Of a stretch of 43,573 nucleotides of DNA, positions 38,766 to 43,573 are shown piece after piece; the first letter of the stretch is position 1, and every line of letters begins with the position of its first letter. The stretch comes from Actinomycetes bacterium (GTDB lineage: Bacteria; Actinomycetota; Acidimicrobiia; Acidimicrobiales; RAAP-2), in the NCBI GenBank assembly GCA_021845725.1, contig JAJZVL010000022.1, positions 1 through 43,573 of the forward strand, given 5' to 3'. Both the position numbers and the translations under genes were made by a program. The notes under the pieces were generated by a model. The model worked only from the letters and a program-made list of their open reading frames with translations. It had not been told where the DNA came from and made no database searches.

Positions 38766-40043
38766 TTACCCGACCGCAGCGCGGCCAGCCGACGGCGGCT
38801 CGGACGCCCGCCGGACCGGATCGCCGCCGCCGGGATCGCCGCGGGGATCGCCGCCGCCGGGATCGCCGCGGAACAGCGCGTCGGCGACGGCGATCAGCCC
38901 GTCCACGTCGTGGACATCGGTCCCGAGGAGCGGGACACGGGCGACGGGAGCGGGCGAGGTGGCGGCGGCCAGCCCGGAGAACGACTGCTCCTCTTCGTCT
39001 GCGACGGCATCGAGATCCCTGATGTTGTCGGTGAGCACGCCGAGGGCCGTGCCTGCGGGGGCGTCGGGCAGCGCAAGATCGCCTGGCCCGAAGCGGGGAT
39101 GGATGCGGTTCACGACGAGTGCAGCGGTGCGGATGTCGCGCTCTTCGAGGCGTGACGTGAAGAACTCGGCCTCCTCGAGAGCGTCGGCGCGCGGCGAGGT
39201 GACCACGACGTACGCGGTCTTCGGGTCGGCGAGGAGCTCGCGCACCGCACGCGCCCGCTCGTCGAAGCCGACCTCCATTCCCTGGAACGCCTGGAAGAAG
39301 GCGACCGCATCCTGGACGATCTCGGCACCCGCGACGCGCGAGATCGTCTTCAAGAGGGCCTGGGTGGCCAGGTTCAGTGCCCGGAGCGAGAGGCGGGTCG
39401 GCGCCATGAGCGCGCGGAAGAGCCGGTTCTCGAGGAACTGGGTCAGGCGCCTGGGTGCGTCGAGCAGGTCGAGGGCGTTGCGCGTCGGCGGGGTGTCGAC
39501 GACGACGACGTCGAAGTCCTCCGAGCCCGTGAGCTCGTAGAGCTTCTCCATCGCCATGTACTCCTGGGTGCCGGAGAGCGCGCCGGTCAGGTTCTGGTAC
39601 AGCCGGTTCGCCTTGATCGCCGCCGCCTGGTCCGCTGTGCGCGAGTAGCGCTCGACGAGCTCGTCGAAGGTGGTCTTCGAGTCGAGCATCACCGCGTGGA
39701 GCGTGCCGGGCCAGTCGCCTGCCACCTCGACGGGCTCGTTGGGGAGCGACTCGATCCCCATGGCGTCCGCGAGCCGGCGCGCCGGGTCGACGGTCACCAC
39801 GCAGGCGCGCCGCCCACGCCGGGCGGCCTCGAGGGCGAAGCTCGCCGAGACGGTCGTCTTGCCGACACCGCCTGGGCCGCAGCACACGATGACGTCCCGC
39901 TGGGCGACCACATCTCCGACGCTGCGCAGCTCCCCGAGCACGTCGTGGCCGGGCGCGCCGGCGACATCCGGGCCGCCTGCCGTCTCCCCTGCGCTCTCCC
40001 CTGCCGTCTCCCCTGCCGTCTCCACCGGGGATGTGTCCCTCAT
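38766..40043 (-). CDS. ArsA/Get3-family ATPase, second of a pair
   Basis: The 425-residue protein has an N-terminal repeat (ETAGETAGESAGETAGG), a deviant Walker A CGPGGVGKTTVSASFALEAAR, the switch region VVTVDPARRLADAMG, the A-loop-like FDVVVVDTPPTRNALDLLDAP and long helices LTRLSLRALNLATQALLKTISRV. This matches the second protein of the ArsA-like pairs of actinobacteria (M. tuberculosis Rv3679/Rv3680). These pairs are called anion-transporting ATPases, but arsenite-binding Cys motifs are not evident, so a Get3-like client or metabolite role is more likely. Its ATG overlaps the stop of the first ATPase (ATGA). The C-terminus carries GGDP repeats made by a 27-bp DNA repeat. Confidence 0.9.
   Translation of the reverse strand: MRDTSPVETAGETAGESAGETAGGPDVAGAPGHDVLGELRSVGDVVAQRDVIVCCGPGGVGKTTVSASFALEAARRGRRACVVTVDPARRLADAMGIESLPNEPVEVAGDWPGTLHAVMLDSKTTFDELVERYSRTADQAAAIKANRLYQNLTGALSGTQEYMAMEKLYELTGSEDFDVVVVDTPPTRNALDLLDAPRRLTQFLENRLFRALMAPTRLSLRALNLATQALLKTISRVAGAEIVQDAVAFFQAFQGMEVGFDERARAVRELLADPKTAYVVVTSPRADALEEAEFFTSRLEERDIRTAALVVNRIHPRFGPGDLALPDAPAGTALGVLTDNIRDLDAVADEEEQSFSGLAAATSPAPVARVPLLGTDVHDVDGLIAVADALFRGDPGGGDPRGDPGGGDPVRRASEPPSAGRAAVG
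38818..38871. repeat. 27-bp tandem repeat, 2 copies, at the 3' end of the second ATPase gene
   Basis: Two exact copies, each itself made of two near-repeats beginning GGATCGCCGC. They encode Gly-Gly-Asp-Pro-type repeats near the C-terminus on the minus strand and keep the frame. Confidence 0.9.
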
Positions 40044-41041
40044 GGGGCTCCGTCCGGTCCGGGAAGGGCGTCGATCGCACGCGCCATGGCTTCGGCGAGA
40101 CGGTCCAGCTCCGCAGGCCTGATCGAGGGGACGTCGAGGCGCGGCAATCGCAGCTGCGCGAGCGGAAGCTCGTGGGCGAGGCGCCCGACCTGCTCTTCGA
40201 CGAGCTGGAGCCGTCGCAGCCGGAAGGTTCGGGCAGCTTCCAGCGCGTCGAGCGTCGTCTCGTCGAGGCCGATCCCTGCCTGCCTGGCGGCCTCGGCGGC
40301 GGGCACTCCGAGCTGGCGGGGCCCCTCCTCGAAGCAGTTGACCACTACCGGGCCCAGGTGGATCCCCACCCGCTCGCGCAGGAGCTGGGCGGATTCCACG
40401 GTCTCGCTGACCGGGATCTCCTCGGGGAGAGTGACCGGGAGCACCCTGCACCGGGCCGGGTCGCGCAACAGCTCGACGACGCCGGCTGCCTGCTGGCGCA
40501 CGGGACCGCCCCGCGCAGCGTCGAGAAGGCCGCTCGCCGACGTGAGGAACGTCATGGCGTGGCCCGTGGCCGGAGCGTCCAGGATCACCATGTCGGCGAC
40601 GCCTGCCCGCTCGAGCTGCTTCACCTTGCCGAGGACGAGGACGTCGCGGATGCCGGGGATGGCCGTGGCGACCACGTCGACCACTCCACTCGAGACGAGC
40701 CGCCTCGACACCCGCTGCAGGCCATGGTCGGCGAGGTACTCGAGCAGCGCGTCGTCGGGCGTGAGCCTCCTGGCCCAGATCGCTCCCGCCGGCGGCTTGC
40801 CGGTCGTCTCGGCCTCCTCGGGACGCGCACCGCGAAGTGCCACCGCCTCGTAGCCGACGGGGCCGGTGCGCCCGAACATCCCACCGAGTCCGTGCTTGCC
40901 CTCGAGCTCGATGACGAGGACGGACAGGCCGGCCGACGCCGCCGTCGCCGCCAGGACCGCCGTGATCGTGGTCTTGCCGACACCACCCTTTCCGGCGATC
41001 ACCCATACCCGGCTCTGGCTGCACCACGCAGCGACGTCCAT
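40040..41041 (-). CDS. ArsA/Get3-family ATPase, first of a pair
   Basis: The 333-residue protein begins MDVAAWCSQSRVWVIAGKGGVGKTTITAVLAATAASAGLSVLVIELEGKHGLGGMF. It has a canonical deviant Walker A GKGGVGKTT (17-25), then MVILDAPATGHAMTFLTSASGLLDA (switch II and client helices) and VVVNCFEEGPRQLG, all typical of ArsA-like actinobacterial ATPases. It likely forms a heterodimer with the ATPase encoded next, which overlaps by 4 bases. It is divergent from the WhiB gene, with both starts about 140 bases apart, matching whiB4/Rv3680/Rv3679 in M. tuberculosis. A role in redox or metabolite-stress handling is inferred from that parallel. Confidence 0.92.
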   Translation of the reverse strand: MDVAAWCSQSRVWVIAGKGGVGKTTITAVLAATAASAGLSVLVIELEGKHGLGGMFGRTGPVGYEAVALRGARPEEAETTGKPPAGAIWARRLTPDDALLEYLADHGLQRVSRRLVSSGVVDVVATAIPGIRDVLVLGKVKQLERAGVADMVILDAPATGHAMTFLTSASGLLDAARGGPVRQQAAGVVELLRDPARCRVLPVTLPEEIPVSETVESAQLLRERVGIHLGPVVVNCFEEGPRQLGVPAAEAARQAGIGLDETTLDALEAARTFRLRRLQLVEEQVGRLAHELPLAQLRLPRLDVPSIRPAELDRLAEAMARAIDALPGPDGAP

Positions 41042-41121
41042 CCCGGGCGAGCGTAGCTCCGCTCGCCCGGGACCGATGCCGCCCTACGTCGCCCGAGGGC
41101 AAAGTTCCTGGTTGCGTACGC

Positions 41122-41151
41122 TTGTCCGCACGTGCGGAAGAACGGTACTGT
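41122..41151 (+). promoter_or_regulatory. Candidate whiB promoter with overlapping palindrome
   Basis: TTGTCC (41122-41127) and TACTGT (41146-41151) are 18 bases apart. A perfect 14-bp palindrome TCCGCACGTGCGGA (41125-41138) overlaps the -35, a likely regulator site serving whiB and perhaps the divergent ATPase operon. Confidence 0.4.
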
Positions 41152-41181
41152 TGGCAACGCAGGTGAAGGGGGGACCGCGCG

Positions 41182-41445
41182 GTGGCGATGCGGAGCGCAG
41201 GACAGGCGTGGCAGGCCAAGGCTGCGTGCCGCGGGCCGCAGTCCGCCGCCTTCTTCCCTCCCGTCCACCCCGAGCGCAAGGACGAGCGGATCGAGCGGGA
41301 GACCCGGGCGAAGCAGATCTGCGCGGGGTGCGTCGTGCGCGAGGAGTGCCTCGACTACGCGATCAAGATCCGCGAGCCTCACGGCATCTGGGGGGGGCTG
41401 AACGAGGCCGAGCGCAAGCAGCTTCTCGAGGCCCGCGCGGGCTGA
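41182..41445 (+). CDS. WhiB-family iron-sulfur regulator
   Basis: The 87-residue protein has the four cluster-binding cysteines C16, C47, C50 and C56 (ACRG, then ICAGCVVREEC, C-x2-C-x5-C), the GIWGGL turn (about 69-74) and a basic end ERKQLLEARAG for DNA contact. WhiB proteins hold a [4Fe-4S] cluster sensitive to O2 and NO and act with the main sigma factor. The GTG start has GAAGGGGGG about 8 bases upstream; ATG 41188 is the alternative. Divergent placement from two ArsA-like ATPases mirrors whiB4, so it may be a WhiB4-type redox regulator (inference from order, not proven by sequence). Confidence 0.96.
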   Translation: MAMRSAGQAWQAKAACRGPQSAAFFPPVHPERKDERIERETRAKQICAGCVVREECLDYAIKIREPHGIWGGLNEAERKQLLEARAG

Positions 41446-41514
41446 TCTCCCTCGGATGACCCCCTGCCCGCTGACCCCCCCTGCCGGCTGACCCGGGCTG
41501 TCCGGCCCTGCTGG

Positions 41515-42555
41515 TCAACCAGGGAGCCCGAGTGCCCTCCTCGCGGCACGGACGCCCGTGCTCGTGCACACCCTCGACGGCTGTTCGCCGTCGGCCTCGC
41601 AGATGGTCGCCGACAGGTAGTTCGCTGCCGCCACGATCGCCTGGGTCGCAGGAGCGTGGGGGTCGGTGAGCCCCGCGGCGATGTCGTTGGCTCCGAGCTG
41701 CTGGAGGACTGCAGGCGAGAACTCCCCGCCCGCCACGATGGCGCGGTTGGCGACGTCGACGAACGGGACGACTGGGGCCGCCGACCCCGGTGTCGTGCGG
41801 CCGTACCTGGTGAGCAGCGCCTTCACCTCTGCAGTGAGCGGCTCGAGCACGCTGTAGGCGGTCCCGGCGCTGTTCTTCTTGTTCCCGTAGTGCTCCACCA
41901 AGAGCGCGCTGAGGTACCTCGACCGGTAGTGCGTGTCCACGAAGGTGAAGGTGGGGGTGCCGGGGAACACCTCGGCGGACCCGGACTGCATCGCGTCGAG
42001 GGTGGTGCCGAAGGTACCGAAGCGCGAGAGCGCGGCGACGAGCGCCCACCGCTCGGCCGCGCAGTACGGCGAGAACTCGTCGCCGACGAAGACGATCTCG
42101 GGCTTGCCTGCGGAGGTGAGATCGGGCTGGCCACGAAGGAGGGTGGGCGGTGTCAGCGCCGCGTCGGTGGACTTCACCCCGACTGCGTCGTAGACGGACG
42201 CAGGGATGGAGGTGACGGCCTTGACGACCGCGGGCGGCGCAGGTGTCGGAGCCGGCGCGCTCGTCGGTGTCGGGACGACCGGGCCGCCGGTGATCTTGAT
42301 CACGACGAGCACGATCACGATCACGAGGACGAGCGCGACCGTCCCCCACGCGAGGAGCGACGTGGCGGGCCGTCGGGGTGCGGCGCCCGGATCGGGTGAT
42401 GACGGCTGCGCAGCCGGCTGCGGGCCGTCCGGGTCCAAGTCGCCGCGCTCCGAGGTCCGAGCCGACGGCGGCCCCTCCGACGGCGGCCCCTCCGACGGCG
42501 GCCCCTCCGACGGCGGTGCGGGTTCTTCGGTTGTCGCGGATTCTTCAGTGGTCAT
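41515..42555 (-). CDS. DUF929-family membrane-anchored thioredoxin-like protein
   Basis: The 346-residue protein has an N-terminal acidic/Pro region with PPSEG repeats (about 14-30), one transmembrane helix LLAWGTVALVLVIVIVLVVIKI (about 67-88), a Pro-rich spacer, and an outer DUF929 domain: KPEIVFVGDEFSPYCAAERWALVAALSRFGTF (about 151-182), TFTFVDTHYRS, VPFVDVANRAIVAGGEFSP and a late Cys pair CEADGEQPSRVC. DUF929 domains resemble DsbA-type thioredoxins, but the active site here reads S162-P-Y-C165, so only one Cys of a CxxC is present. It lies downstream of a VKOR gene, which supplies oxidising power in disulfide formation. The 3' end is convergent with whiB. Confidence 0.85.
   Translation of the reverse strand: MTTEESATTEEPAPPSEGPPSEGPPSEGPPSARTSERGDLDPDGPQPAAQPSSPDPGAAPRRPATSLLAWGTVALVLVIVIVLVVIKITGGPVVPTPTSAPAPTPAPPAVVKAVTSIPASVYDAVGVKSTDAALTPPTLLRGQPDLTSAGKPEIVFVGDEFSPYCAAERWALVAALSRFGTFGTTLDAMQSGSAEVFPGTPTFTFVDTHYRSRYLSALLVEHYGNKKNSAGTAYSVLEPLTAEVKALLTRYGRTTPGSAAPVVPFVDVANRAIVAGGEFSPAVLQQLGANDIAAGLTDPHAPATQAIVAAANYLSATICEADGEQPSRVCTSTGVRAARRALGLPG
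42464..42516. repeat. 15-bp tandem repeat in the N-terminal part of the DUF929 gene
   Basis: Three exact copies of GACGGCGGCCCCTCC plus a partial fourth. On the minus strand they encode repeated Glu-Gly-Pro-Pro-Ser. Confidence 0.92.
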
Positions 42556-42584
42556 GTGCGGCGATCTGGCCCGACGCGCGTCGA

Positions 42585-43220
42585 TCAGCCTGTCCCCTCG
42601 CGCGACGGCGATGTCGTCCCCCATCCGAGCATCTTTGGCACGGTGACGACGACCAGCACGAAGAGCAGGAACGTGACCGCGTGCACCGAGGTGCACCAAA
42701 GGCAGATGTTCTTGATGATGAGGAGCTCGGCCGAGACGAGGTACAGCACGAAGCAGATCCCGACGACGGCCATCGCGAGCCGCAGCGCGTGGATGCGCCT
42801 GTCCGCCGACCGCCATGCGGCCGGCAGGTTCATCACCGTCATGGCCGCGTAGAAGAGGAGTCCCCACAGGGCGACGGGCACGCCGATGAAATAGGACTCG
42901 GCGCTCGTCGTCACCTTCTGGCAGTTCACGAGCCCGCTGTCCGCGCACGCGAGGCGCGCACCGGAGAAGTGGGCGGCAGTGAGGTACGAGGAGACTCCGA
43001 GGCCGGCGATCGAGAGCGCGAGCGCGGCGTACGGGCGCCAGCGAGCGGGCTCCGAGACGGTGCTCGTCTCGGGGTCAGGCTTGGCGAGGAACCGGGCCGC
43101 GCGCTCGAGGGGGCCGGGAGGGGCTTCTTGGCGCGCTCGAGCGGCACGTGACTGCAGCTCGGCGCGCGCACGGCGGGTGGTCCGTACGGGTGGGCCCGAC
43201 CTTGTGCGCGTGGTGCTCAT
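42585..43220 (-). CDS. Vitamin K epoxide reductase (VKOR) family membrane protein
   Basis: The 211-residue protein has a basic cytosolic N-terminus (about 60 residues), then four to five helices: YAALALSIAGLGVSSYLTAAHF, IGVPVALWGLLFYAAMTVM, LRLAMAVVGICFVLYLVSAELLII and HAVTFLLFVLVVVTVPKML. The loop pair C92 and C100 (LACADSGLVNCQKV) and the active-site C173-x2-C176 (NICLWCTSVH) are all present. Bacterial VKOR passes electrons from a DsbA-like partner to quinone, making disulfides in exported proteins. DUF929 genes on both sides, in the same direction, are the likely partners. ATG 43220 lies 11 bases after the upstream DUF929 stop. Confidence 0.95.
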   Translation of the reverse strand: MSTTRTRSGPPVRTTRRARAELQSRAARARQEAPPGPLERAARFLAKPDPETSTVSEPARWRPYAALALSIAGLGVSSYLTAAHFSGARLACADSGLVNCQKVTTSAESYFIGVPVALWGLLFYAAMTVMNLPAAWRSADRRIHALRLAMAVVGICFVLYLVSAELLIIKNICLWCTSVHAVTFLLFVLVVVTVPKMLGWGTTSPSREGTG

Positions 43221-43231
43221 GACCAGGCCCT

Positions 43232-43573
43232 TCAGACTGTGAGCCCGAGCGCCTTCGCGGCGGCCTTCACGCCTGCGCTCGAGCAGACCGCGCCGGGCTT
43301 CCCCCCGTCGATGCTGCAGACCGCTGCCGACATGTAGTTCGAGGAACCGAGGATGAGCTTGGTGACCGGGTTCTTCGGGTCCTTGAGCGAGGCGGCGATT
43401 GTTGTACGAGAGAGCCCCTGCAGCGGGTTCGGGTTGTAGCTCGCCCCGGAGAAGATGACCTTGTTGCCCCAGTCGGAGAACGGGATTGTGCCCGAGCGTG
43501 TTGTGCCCCCGACGTCGTACTTCTTGATGAGGGCGACCTCCTGCTTCGTCGGCTTGTTGATGACCGGATGGGA
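43232..43573 (-). CDS. DUF929-family protein, C-terminal part (runs off the window)
   Basis: Translating the minus strand from the window edge gives 113 residues ending at TGA 43234-43232: INKPTKQEVALIKKYDVGG, TIPFSDWGNKVIFSGASYNPNPLQ, LILGSSNYMSAAVC, a Cys pair in VCSIDGGKPGAVCSSAG, and KAAAKALGLTV. This matches, block by block, the C-terminal third of the DUF929 protein encoded at 41515-42555 (VVPFVDVANRAIVAGGEFSPAVLQ, AANYLSATICEADG, RVCTSTGVRAARRALGL), so the two are paralogues on either side of the VKOR gene. The active-site part lies outside the window. Confidence 0.85.
   Translation of the reverse strand, partial: SHPVINKPTKQEVALIKKYDVGGTTRSGTIPFSDWGNKVIFSGASYNPNPLQGLSRTTIAASLKDPKNPVTKLILGSSNYMSAAVCSIDGGKPGAVCSSAGVKAAAKALGLTV

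Noticed and set aside
41446-41524. CCCTG...CAGGG and CCCGCTGACCC-type repeats between whiB and DUF929 as a terminator
   Set aside because: Stems of only 5 bp, no T-run, and one arm overlaps the DUF929 end; too weak to list.

Overview
The window is very G+C-rich and densely coded, with many ATGA/GTGA start-stop overlaps. It contains a WhiB protein, which is found in Actinomycetota and their phages, so it is chromosomal DNA of an actinobacterium. The wide range of catabolic genes, the form I CO dehydrogenase and the DUF929/VKOR redox genes fit an Acidimicrobiia-like soil or water lineage; that placement is inference. I saw no phage, transposase or CRISPR.

Region 1 (1-5016, minus strand) is a TetR-led operon (TetR, enoyl-CoA hydratase, YtcJ-like amidohydrolase) running without a gap into a Phd/PIN toxin-antitoxin pair. 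Upstream of it, on the same strand, is a DmpA-type P1 peptidase. Region 2 (5188-8667, plus) holds an NDP-forming acyl-CoA synthetase, a GNAT acetyltransferase and a nitrilase-superfamily hydrolase. The same 14-bp motif lies upstream of the TetR gene and between the peptidase and the synthetase.

Region 3 (8732-16410, plus) is a form I aerobic CO dehydrogenase cluster: coxG, then coxM-S-L, an XdhC-type maturation factor fused to a YHS domain, coxD and coxE. CoxL carries the form I motif AYACSFR. CO oxidised by CoxLMS would feed electrons to the respiratory chain, with the other proteins maturing or anchoring the enzyme.

Region 4 (16417-36871) looks like one catabolic island. A formamidase-like gene is divergent from an eleven-gene operon: LigA- and LigB-like extradiol dioxygenase, Rieske oxygenase alpha and beta, a small protein, a dihydrodiol dehydrogenase-like SDR, a DUF1185 protein, an enamidase-like amidohydrolase, and two DHDPS-like lyases flanking an ornithine-cyclodeaminase-family protein. 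Next come a ribose-type ABC importer, a convergent aldehyde dehydrogenase/SDR pair, a GAF-LuxR regulator, a small membrane protein and a second YtcJ-like amidohydrolase. Similar 18-bp inverted repeats precede the oxygenase operon, the importer operon and the aldehyde dehydrogenase, so the LuxR protein may control all three. The mix of ring oxidation, ring cleavage, amide hydrolysis and imine/amino-acid chemistry suggests an undescribed route for a nitrogen-containing aromatic compound.

Region 5 (36983-43573) is housekeeping and redox: tRNA-Pro(CGG), a CorC-like CBS protein, a receiver-only response regulator, two ArsA/Get3-like ATPases divergent from a WhiB gene (the layout seen around whiB4 in Mycobacterium tuberculosis), then a DUF929-VKOR-DUF929 cluster for oxidative folding outside the membrane. 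The last DUF929 gene runs off the window end. No gene-free stretch exceeds about 260 bases.
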